From: Acidobacteriota bacterium
GTDB lineage: Bacteria > Acidobacteriota > Thermoanaerobaculia > Thermoanaerobaculales > Thermoanaerobaculaceae
Direction: 5' to 3'
Length of the DNA: 5,072 nt
Assembly (NCBI GenBank): GCA_027458945.1
Contig: DAIDOU010000093.1
Coordinates: 1-5,072, forward strand
The position numbers were made by a program, and so were the translations under genes. Numbering within the stretch: position 1 is the stretch's first letter; every line of letters starts with the position of its first letter. This document shows positions 1 to 5,072 of this stretch, one piece after another. The notes beneath the pieces are model-generated. The model made no database searches. It was not told the origin of the DNA and saw only the letters and a program-made list of their open reading frames with translations.

Positions 1-579
1 CTGCGGCTGCACCGCCACGGTCTGGCGCGCGATGCAGACCGCCTCGACGTCGAGGTCGAACCCCACGACCGCCGCGGCCCCCAGGGCGCGCGCGGCCAGC
101 GCGAGGATCCCGGAGCCGGTGCCGACGTCGAGGACACGGCGTCCGGCGAGCGGCAGCTCCTCCATCATGAGGAGGACGAGCTGGGTGGACTCGTGCGACC
201 CGCTGCCGAACGCCTGCCGCGGCTCGACGAGCAGGTGGAGTCGGCCCGGCGGCGGCGGCGTCGGCGACCCGGGGTGGGGATCGACCCAGAAGGCGGCCCC
301 GATCGCGCGCGGGACCGCGTGCCTGCGGTACTCGGCGAGCCAGTCCTGCTCGGCGAAGCGGCCGGTGCCGACCTCGCCCGCGCCCAGCGCCGCGAGCCCC
401 TCGCTTATGGCCCCCAGCGCGCCCGCCTCGGCCGCGGCCACGAACACGGTCACCTCGATCTCGGCACCCGCGTTCTCGACCTGACACCCGAGCACCGCCC
501 AGCGCTCGAGCGCGCCGGCGAGCTCGTCCTCGGCCGCGGCCGGGAGGCGGCAGGTGACGGTGTGGTATCCCCCGCTCAA
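1..579 (-). CDS. prmA: Ribosomal protein L11 methyltransferase PrmA (3' end missing)
   Basis: PrmA is a cytoplasmic enzyme that uses S-adenosylmethionine to methylate ribosomal protein L11. The 193 codons present read without a stop to the window edge; about a third of a normal protein is missing. Residues 1-75 form a short N-terminal substrate-recognition region. They are followed by the family's Trp-containing linker (QDWLAEYRRH, 78-87), the loop AFGSGSHEST (123-132, usually AFGTGTHxTT), and SAM motif I, VLDVGTGSGILALAA (149-163), with the acidic residue of motif II in GFDLD (173-177). The NPP-type catalytic motif would lie beyond the edge. The start is TTG at 579: an in-frame TGA at 598-600 leaves no other upstream start, and the next one, GTG at 495, would remove the first beta strand. 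The TTG overlaps the dnaJ stop by 4 bases (TTGA). Family assignment is strong; the start is fairly sure. Confidence 0.93.
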   Translation of the reverse strand, partial: MSGGYHTVTCRLPAAAEDELAGALERWAVLGCQVENAGAEIEVTVFVAAAEAGALGAISEGLAALGAGEVGTGRFAEQDWLAEYRRHAVPRAIGAAFWVDPHPGSPTPPPPGRLHLLVEPRQAFGSGSHESTQLVLLMMEELPLAGRRVLDVGTGSGILALAARALGAAAVVGFDLDVEAVCIARQTVAVQPQ

Positions 580-1682
580 CCGCTGCCTTCGATCAGGTCA
601 CGAACGCGGCGAAAGACCCCCGGCCGGTCGCCCTCTTCGGCGACCACCGCCTCGACCAGCTCGCGCTGTTTGGCCGTGAGTTTGCGCGGCACGGTCACCT
701 GCAAGTGCACCACGAGGTCGCCCCGACCGGAGTGCTGCAACCGCCGCAACCCCTTGCCGCGCAGGACCACGGTGTCGCCCGGCTGCGCCCCGGCGGGCAC
801 CTTGAGCTTCGCGGTCCCGTCGAGCGTCGGCACCTCGAGCTCCGCGCCCAGCGCCGCCCGAAAGGCGGAGATCTCCTGCTCAAGGTGGAGGTTCGCGCCG
901 TCGCGGACGAACAGCTCGTGGGGTTCGACCCGCACGACGACGTAGAGGTCGCCGGCCGGTCCGCCGCGCAGCCCGGCCTCGCCCTCGCCGACCAGGCGCA
1001 GCCGCGTGCCGTCCTCGATCCCGGCCGGGACCGTGACCTTGAGCTGCCGCCGGCGCTCGACGCGGCCGGCGCCACGGCACTCCGGGCACGGGTTGGAGAT
1101 CACCTTCCCGGCGCCGCCGCAGTTCGGGCACGGGCGCACCATGGTGAAGAACCCCTGGCTGACGCGGACCTGGCCGCGCCCGCCGCAGCTGCGGCAGGTC
1201 TCCGCCTTGGCGCCGGGGGCCAAGCCGTTCCCCCCGCAGGCGCTGCAGCTCTCCTCCCGCGGGACCGTGAGCACGCGCTCCACGCCGGCCGCCATCTCGG
1301 CGAACGAAATCGTGATCGCGGTGCGCAGGTCGGAGCCGCGGTCGGGCCCGGTCCGGCGCCGGCCGCCGCCGAAGAAGCCCTCGAACCCGAAGAGGTTGCC
1401 GAGGATGTCGGCGAAGTCGCCGAAGACCGAAGAGTCGAAGCCGGTGAACGGCTGCTCGCCGAGGCCGGCCGTTCCGAAGCGGTCGTAGCGCGCCCGCTTC
1501 TCGGCGTCGGAGAGGATCGCGTACGCCTCCGACGCCTCCTTGAACATCTCCTCGGCCTGTGCGTCCCCGGGGTTGCGGTCGGGGTGGTACTTCACCGCAA
1601 GCTTGCGGTACGCCGACTTGATCTCCTCGCGTGACGCGCCGCGAGCGACACCGAGCACCTCGTAGTAGTCGCGCGGGCTCAC
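576..1682 (-). CDS. dnaJ: Chaperone protein DnaJ (Hsp40), type I
   Basis: DnaJ is a cytoplasmic co-chaperone that binds unfolded clients and stimulates DnaK ATP hydrolysis. The product is 368 residues, close to the 376 of E. coli. The J domain covers about 4-70, with the HPD tripeptide at 33-35 that contacts DnaK. A Gly/Phe-rich linker (about 71-112) includes GFEGFFGGG. The zinc domain has all four CxxCxGxG repeats: CSACGGNG (146-153), CRSCGGRG (163-170), CPNCGGAG (185-192) and CPECRGAG (199-206). Two beta-sandwich client-binding domains and a C-terminal dimerisation segment follow. The start is GTG at 1682, giving MSPRDYYEVLG, the normal J-domain opening; it overlaps the dnaK stop by 4 bases (GTGA). 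The same frame stays open far upstream inside dnaK, but that extension is Arg/Ala/His-rich nonsense and is not part of the protein. Confidence 0.98.
   Translation of the reverse strand: MSPRDYYEVLGVARGASREEIKSAYRKLAVKYHPDRNPGDAQAEEMFKEASEAYAILSDAEKRARYDRFGTAGLGEQPFTGFDSSVFGDFADILGNLFGFEGFFGGGRRRTGPDRGSDLRTAITISFAEMAAGVERVLTVPREESCSACGGNGLAPGAKAETCRSCGGRGQVRVSQGFFTMVRPCPNCGGAGKVISNPCPECRGAGRVERRRQLKVTVPAGIEDGTRLRLVGEGEAGLRGGPAGDLYVVVRVEPHELFVRDGANLHLEQEISAFRAALGAELEVPTLDGTAKLKVPAGAQPGDTVVLRGKGLRRLQHSGRGDLVVHLQVTVPRKLTAKQRELVEAVVAEEGDRPGVFRRVRDLIEGSG
586..590 (-). promoter_or_regulatory. Ribosome binding site for prmA
   Basis: GAAGG on the minus strand ends 6 bases before the TTG at 579 and lies inside the last dnaJ codons. 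It is a modest Shine-Dalgarno match, but its spacing supports the unusual TTG start. Confidence 0.55.
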
Positions 1683-3538
1683 GATTTGCCGCCTCCGTCG
1701 CTGGGGGCGCCGCCGAGACCGGAGAGGAAGCGCGAGGGATCGATCAGCATAACCTCGGTGAGGTGGCGGGCGGCGCCTTGCACCGCCTCGATCGCCTCGG
1801 TGAGGACATCGGTTTCCTCTGCGTCCAGCATACGCCGGCCGTGCTCGAGTGCGCCCTTTACCTTCTCGGCGATCGGAGCCTCGAGGAGAGAGCCAAACTC
1901 CTTGAACACGCGCTCGTTGGTGTACAGGAGCCCTTCCAAACGGTTGCGCAAGAGCCGGAGCTCGCGCCGCCGCACGTCGTCCTTGCGCATCCGGTCGGCC
2001 TCGGAGATCATGCGGTCGATCTCCTCCTTGCTCAAGCCGCCGGCGGGGTTGACCTGGATCGACTGCTCGCGGCCGGTGGCGAGGTCGCGCGCGGTGACCT
2101 GCACGATGCCGTTCGAGTCGATCGCGAATGTCACCTCGATCTGCGGCACACCGCGCGGCGCGGGCGGGATGCCCACCAGCTCGAACCGCCCGAGCGCCTT
2201 GTTCTCGAGCGAGAGCTCGCGCTCGCCCTGGAGCACGTTGATCTCGACCGAGTGCTGGTTGTCGGTCACGGTGGTGAAGATCTGCGACTTGCGCGTCGGG
2301 ATCGTGGAGTTGCGCTCGATCAGCTTGGTGAACAGCCCGCCGCGCGTCTCGATGCCGAGCGAGAGCGGCGTGACGTCGAGCAGCACCAGGTCCTTGATCT
2401 CGCCGAGCACGATCCCGCCCTGGATCGCCGCGCCCACGGCGACGACCTCGTCGGGGTTGATCTCGCGGGAAGGGGTCCGGCCGAAGAACTCGGCGACCGC
2501 GCGGGCGACGAGCGGCATCCGCGTCTGCCCGCCGGTCAGGATGATCTGCTGCACCTGCTCGGGTTTCAGCGCGGCGGCCTCGAGGGCGTTGCGGCACGGG
2601 TCCAGCGTCGAGCGCACGAGGTCGCCGACCAGCTCCTCGAGCTGCTCGCGCGTGAGCGCGTGGTTGAGGTGGAGCGCCTGCGTCCCGTCGGTGGCGATGA
2701 ACGGCAGCGAGATGTTCGCGATCTGAGCGGTGGAGAGCTCGCACTTCGCCGCCTCGGCCGCTTCCTTGAGGCGCTGCATCGCCATGCAGTCGCCGCGCAG
2801 GTCGACCTTCGTCTCCTTGAGGAAGCGGTCGAGGAGGAACTCGATGATGCGGGCGTCGAAGTCCTCGCCGCCGAGGAACGTGTCTCCGGCGGTGGACTTC
2901 ACCTCGTACAGCCCCTCCCCGATCTCGAGGATGGAGATATCGAACGTCCCGCCGCCGAGGTCGAACACCGCGATCGTCTCGCTGCCTCCCCGCCCGAACC
3001 CGTAGGCGAGCGACGAGGCGGTGGGCTCGTTGATGATGCGCAGCACTTCGAGCCCGGCCAGCGTTCCCGCGTCCTTCGTCGCCTGCCGCTGCGAGTCATC
3101 GAAGTACGCCGGCACGGTGATGATCGCCTGTGTCACTTCCTCGCCCAGCGAGGTCTCGCAGAACTCCTTGATCTCGCGCAGGATGAACGAGGAGATCTCC
3201 TGCGGGGAGTGCATCTTGTCGCCGATCTGGACGTAGGCGTCGCCGTTGGGCGCCTCGACGATCCCGTACGGGACGATGGTGCGCGCGCGTTGCACCTCGG
3301 GCGTGTTGAACTTGCGTCCGATCAAGCGCTTCACCGCGTAGACCGTGTTGCGCGGGTTGGTCAGCGCCTGCCGCCGTGCGATCTGGCCGACCAGCAACTC
3401 GCCGTCCGCCGCGCGCCCGACGACCGACGGGGTCGTCCGCGCACCCTCGCGGTTCGGCACGACGACCGGGCGAGCTCCCTCGACCACCGCGACGCACGAG
3501 TTCGTCGTACCGAGGTCGATGCCGATGATCTTAGCCAT
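1679..3538 (-). CDS. dnaK: Chaperone protein DnaK (Hsp70)
   Basis: DnaK is the ATP-driven cytoplasmic Hsp70 that binds exposed hydrophobic segments of proteins, working with DnaJ and GrpE. The 619-residue product is complete (E. coli has 638). In the nucleotide-binding domain (about 1-382) I see the phosphate loop GIDLGTTNS (6-14), K70, E171 in the INEPT motif, DLGGGTFDIS (193-202, with T198 equivalent to the E. coli autophosphorylation site) and GGQTRMP (336-342). The interdomain linker DLVLLDVTP (383-391) matches E. coli closely. The beta substrate-binding domain spans about 392-500 and the helical lid about 502-598. Oddities are INEPTASSLAYG instead of the common AAALAYG, Arg399 and Val424 at the substrate-arch positions, NPAGGLS where ASSGLS is usual, and a short Gly/Ser tail ending GGGKS without the acidic EEV-type terminus. 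The ATG at 3538 overlaps grpE by 8 bases. Confidence 0.99.
   Translation of the reverse strand: MAKIIGIDLGTTNSCVAVVEGARPVVVPNREGARTTPSVVGRAADGELLVGQIARRQALTNPRNTVYAVKRLIGRKFNTPEVQRARTIVPYGIVEAPNGDAYVQIGDKMHSPQEISSFILREIKEFCETSLGEEVTQAIITVPAYFDDSQRQATKDAGTLAGLEVLRIINEPTASSLAYGFGRGGSETIAVFDLGGGTFDISILEIGEGLYEVKSTAGDTFLGGEDFDARIIEFLLDRFLKETKVDLRGDCMAMQRLKEAAEAAKCELSTAQIANISLPFIATDGTQALHLNHALTREQLEELVGDLVRSTLDPCRNALEAAALKPEQVQQIILTGGQTRMPLVARAVAEFFGRTPSREINPDEVVAVGAAIQGGIVLGEIKDLVLLDVTPLSLGIETRGGLFTKLIERNSTIPTRKSQIFTTVTDNQHSVEINVLQGERELSLENKALGRFELVGIPPAPRGVPQIEVTFAIDSNGIVQVTARDLATGREQSIQVNPAGGLSKEEIDRMISEADRMRKDDVRRRELRLLRNRLEGLLYTNERVFKEFGSLLEAPIAEKVKGALEHGRRMLDAEETDVLTEAIEAVQGAARHLTEVMLIDPSRFLSGLGGAPSDGGGKS
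1692..1696 (-). promoter_or_regulatory. Ribosome binding site for dnaJ
   Basis: GGAGG on the minus strand, inside the final dnaK codons, ends 9 bases before the GTG at 1682. It fixes dnaJ at this GTG rather than at any upstream codon of the long open frame. Confidence 0.7.
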
Positions 3539-4145
3539 TGGTCCCCTCGAAGCTCTCGCCGGCGACGCCCGGCGACGCCGAACCCGCCGGCACGGCGACG
3601 ATCACCAGCGCGGGACGGAGCAGACGCTCGCCGAGGAGGTACCCCTTCTGCAGCACCTGGACCACCGTCGGCTCCGTGACTCGCGCGTCCTCGTTGCGGG
3701 ATATCGCCTCGTGCCGCGCCGGATCGAACGGCTGATCGATCGGATCGACCTCCGTCAACCCGTGGCGCCCGAGCACGTCCCTGAACTGCCGGACCACCAA
3801 CTCGACGCCCTCGCGCAAGCCGCCGTTGCTGCCGCCGGGAGCCGCCAGCGCGCGCTCCAAGTTGTCGAGCACCGGCAGACATTCGCGCAGCAGCTCGGCG
3901 TTGGCGAGACGCCGGAACTCCGTCATCTCCCGTTCCTGGCGCTTGCGGTAGTTGTCGAAGTCCGCCAGCTTGCGCAGGTACAGCTCGCGAAACCGCGAGA
4001 TCTCCTGCTGCAGGTTGCCGAGCTCCTCCTGCAACGCGTCCCTGTCGGACGCGGTCTCTGGCCCCGCCTCGGCGGCACCTTCCGCGACCTCGACCCCCGT
4101 TTCCAACGCTTCTTCCGGCGGCTGGCGCCGCTCCTCGTCGCTCAT
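3531..4145 (-). CDS. grpE: Nucleotide exchange factor GrpE
   Basis: GrpE is the cytoplasmic dimeric cofactor that opens the DnaK nucleotide cleft and releases ADP; in E. coli it also acts as a thermosensor. The product is 204 residues (E. coli has 197). Residues 1-35 are acidic, Ala/Glu-rich and probably disordered. A long coiled coil (about 36-85) contains RKLADFDNYRKRQEREM, the most conserved stretch of the family. The helix LLRECLPVLDNLERAL (85-100) builds the dimer bundle. The beta-wing that touches DnaK carries FDPARHEAI (140-148) and GYLLGERLLRPALVIVA (168-184), which together fit the GrpE signature. A Gly/Ser/Pro-rich tail ends the protein. The ATG at 4145 overlaps the hrcA stop (ATGA). 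The same frame stays open upstream within hrcA, but that part does not resemble GrpE. Its last codons contain the dnaK ribosome binding site. Confidence 0.98.
   Translation of the reverse strand: MSDEERRQPPEEALETGVEVAEGAAEAGPETASDRDALQEELGNLQQEISRFRELYLRKLADFDNYRKRQEREMTEFRRLANAELLRECLPVLDNLERALAAPGGSNGGLREGVELVVRQFRDVLGRHGLTEVDPIDQPFDPARHEAISRNEDARVTEPTVVQVLQKGYLLGERLLRPALVIVAVPAGSASPGVAGESFEGTNG
3543..3548 (-). promoter_or_regulatory. Ribosome binding site for dnaK
   Basis: GAGGGG on the minus strand ends 4 bases before the dnaK ATG; its GAGG core is 6 bases away. It lies inside the last codons of grpE, so ribosomes finishing grpE pass through it. Confidence 0.7.
3558..3591 (-). repeat. 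Inverted repeat with internal tandem repeat, 3' end of grpE
   Basis: The arms 3558-3564 (GCCGGCG) and 3585-3591 (CGCCGGC) are perfect 7-base complements and enclose 20 bases. The unit GGCGACGCC occurs twice in tandem across 3561-3579. The transcript could fold into an all-GC stem ending about 9 bases before the dnaK Shine-Dalgarno. The DNA encodes the low-complexity C-terminal tail of GrpE (Gly, Ser, Ala, Pro). In sequence this GC-rich such repeats can arise by chance; the repeat itself is certain, a role is not. Confidence 0.4.
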
Positions 4146-5072
4146 CCGGCCCCTCCCGGCTCGCTGCCGGCCCCCGTGAGATACTGACCGATATAGTTCA
4201 CGATAGGAATAATACGGTGGTAGTCCATGCGCTTGAGGCCGACCACGCCGATCAGCCCCTGCTCCCCGCTGCGGCGCTGGAACGACGAGACGATCAATCC
4301 GAGGTCGCTCCCGCCCATGAGAGTGAACTCCGACCCGAACAGCACCAGGGGACCGGACGCCTCGACGAAGTCGTTGAGCAGGGCGAGCAGCGCGGCCTTG
4401 TCCGCCAGCGCCGCCAGCAGCCGGCGCACGGCGTCGAGCTGACCGGGCGCGGCGCGCTCCAGCAAGCGGCTCGCACCCTCCACGAACACCTCGCCGCCGG
4501 TCACCGGCTCGGCCGCCACCGCGCGCCGGCCGAGCGCCACCACGCCGGCGAGCAACTCGTCCGCCTCGGCGCGCTCCTCGAGCATGAGGGCGAGCAGCCG
4601 GCTGCGGATCTCCTGCAACGTCAGGCCCGCGAACGACCCGGTGCAATAGTTCGAGATCCGCTCGAGCTCGGCCGGGGCGAACTCACGCTCGACCATGAGC
4701 AAACGCGAGTCCACGAGGCCCCCGGCGGTCACCACCACCGCCAGGACTCTCTCGGCGGCGACGCGGAGGAAGTGGATCGCCTGCACGGTGGCCTGCTGTG
4801 TCGCCGGCGCCACCGCCATGCCCACCTCGGCGGTGATGTCGGCGAGGACACGGCTGGCCTGCGCGAGCACCTCGTCGAGCGGACCTCCCGGCGAGAGCAT
4901 CGCGCGCAGCCGGCGCTCGTCGCGGTGGGGCAGCGCGACCCGCTGCAACAACCGGTCGATGTAGAGACGGAACCCGAGGTCCGAGGGGATCCGGCCCGCC
5001 GAGGTGTGGGGCTGGAGCAGGAACCCGTGCCGCTCGAGATCGGCCATCACGTTGCGCAGCGAGGCCGAGGAC
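4142..5072 (-). CDS. hrcA: Heat-inducible transcription repressor HrcA (5' end missing)
   Basis: HrcA is the DNA-binding repressor of class I heat-shock genes. It binds the CIRCE inverted repeat ahead of the dnaK and groE operons and, in Bacillus, needs GroEL to stay active. The window holds 309 complete codons; about 35-40 residues are missing at the N-terminus compared with the usual 340-350. The visible part opens in the winged-helix domain with SSASLRNVMADLE (family: SSATIRNVMADLE), followed by the hallmark QPHTSAGRIPSD (residues 20-31 here) and the wing. A central dimerisation/GAF-like region follows, with FGSEFTLMGGSDLGLIVSSF and the C-terminal LKRMDYHRIIPIVNYIG. The reading frame continues unbroken past GTG at 5050, which is an internal Val and not the start. 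The gene ends in TGA overlapping the grpE ATG. As first gene of the operon it is probably autoregulated through a CIRCE element outside this window. Confidence 0.97.
   Translation of the reverse strand, partial: SSASLRNVMADLERHGFLLQPHTSAGRIPSDLGFRLYIDRLLQRVALPHRDERRLRAMLSPGGPLDEVLAQASRVLADITAEVGMAVAPATQQATVQAIHFLRVAAERVLAVVVTAGGLVDSRLLMVEREFAPAELERISNYCTGSFAGLTLQEIRSRLLALMLEERAEADELLAGVVALGRRAVAAEPVTGGEVFVEGASRLLERAAPGQLDAVRRLLAALADKAALLALLNDFVEASGPLVLFGSEFTLMGGSDLGLIVSSFQRRSGEQGLIGVVGLKRMDYHRIIPIVNYIGQYLTGAGSEPGGAG
4150..4157 (-). promoter_or_regulatory. Ribosome binding site for grpE
   Basis: GGGAGGGG on the minus strand contains a full GGAGG core 6 bases before the ATG at 4145. It is the strongest Shine-Dalgarno in the window and sits in the final hrcA codons. 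Confidence 0.75.

Noticed and set aside
32..1634. Plus-strand open frames of 150-309 codons opposite prmA and dnaJ (such as 193-945 and 705-1634).
   Set aside because: All are shadows of minus-strand genes, overlap each other, and show biased low-complexity composition without motifs.
1683..2744. A same-strand in-frame extension of dnaJ by 354 codons into dnaK, suggesting a giant fused DnaJ.
   Set aside because: The extension is Arg/Ala/His/Pro-rich with no homology I recognise and overlaps the well-conserved dnaK frame. GTG at 1682 has its own GGAGG and gives the canonical J-domain start.
1631..3679. A 682-codon plus-strand open frame antisense to all of dnaK.
   Set aside because: It mirrors the GC-rich third positions of dnaK. 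Its product is a low-complexity mix of Arg, Leu, Asp, Val and Glu with no recognisable domain. Frames antisense to dnaK are a known source of false annotations such as 'NAD-specific glutamate dehydrogenase'.
4150..4216. A heat-shock sigma32-type promoter ahead of grpE.
   Set aside because: I looked for a CTTGAA-like box followed at 11-16 bases by a CCCCAT-like box on the minus strand and found none. Only a lone -10-like TATTAT is present.
4146..4646. A same-strand in-frame extension of grpE by 167 codons into hrcA.
   Set aside because: The residues are Arg/Ala/Gly-rich and unlike GrpE, and they overlap the conserved hrcA frame. ATG at 4145 has a strong Shine-Dalgarno and gives a normal-length GrpE.
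4142..5050. GTG at 5050 as the start of hrcA, giving a 302-residue protein.
   Set aside because: The codons upstream of it to the window edge continue in frame as SSASLRN, the conserved HrcA recognition-helix motif, so the gene begins outside the window.

Overview
This window is one continuous stretch of a high-GC bacterial chromosome, roughly two-thirds GC by eye. It holds a single minus-strand heat-shock operon. In transcription order, right to left, the genes are hrcA (cut by the right edge), grpE, dnaK, dnaJ and prmA (cut by the left edge). There is no intergenic DNA: each gene overlaps the next by 4 or 8 bases. I see no RNA gene, mobile element, CRISPR array or terminator. The CIRCE operator and promoter expected ahead of hrcA would lie beyond position 5072.

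Region by region: 5072-4142 is the HrcA repressor, missing its first few dozen residues. 4145-3531 is the GrpE nucleotide exchange factor. 3538-1679 is the DnaK (Hsp70) chaperone. 1682-576 is the DnaJ (Hsp40) co-chaperone with a full zinc-binding domain. 579-1 is the first 193 codons of PrmA, the ribosomal protein L11 methyltransferase.

The genes form one functional unit. DnaJ delivers unfolded clients and stimulates ATP hydrolysis by DnaK, and GrpE releases ADP to reset the cycle. HrcA represses the operon and, in well-studied relatives, is itself kept active by GroEL/ES. PrmA is a translation-related passenger; its position downstream of dnaJ is also known from Bacillus. Start codons weaken along the operon (ATG, ATG, GTG, TTG), which together with the overlaps suggests translational coupling and tuned stoichiometry.

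Taxonomy is uncertain. The gene order and the use of HrcA argue against Actinobacteria, which typically have dnaK-grpE-dnaJ-hspR. A high-GC member of Acidobacteriota, the former Deltaproteobacteria, Gemmatimonadota or a related uncultured phylum would fit, but the sequence alone does not decide it. This is a conserved core operon and I found no undescribed system. The points worth a second look are the fully overlapping layout, an AT-rich patch late in hrcA, a hairpin before the dnaK ribosome binding site, and residue-level oddities in DnaK.
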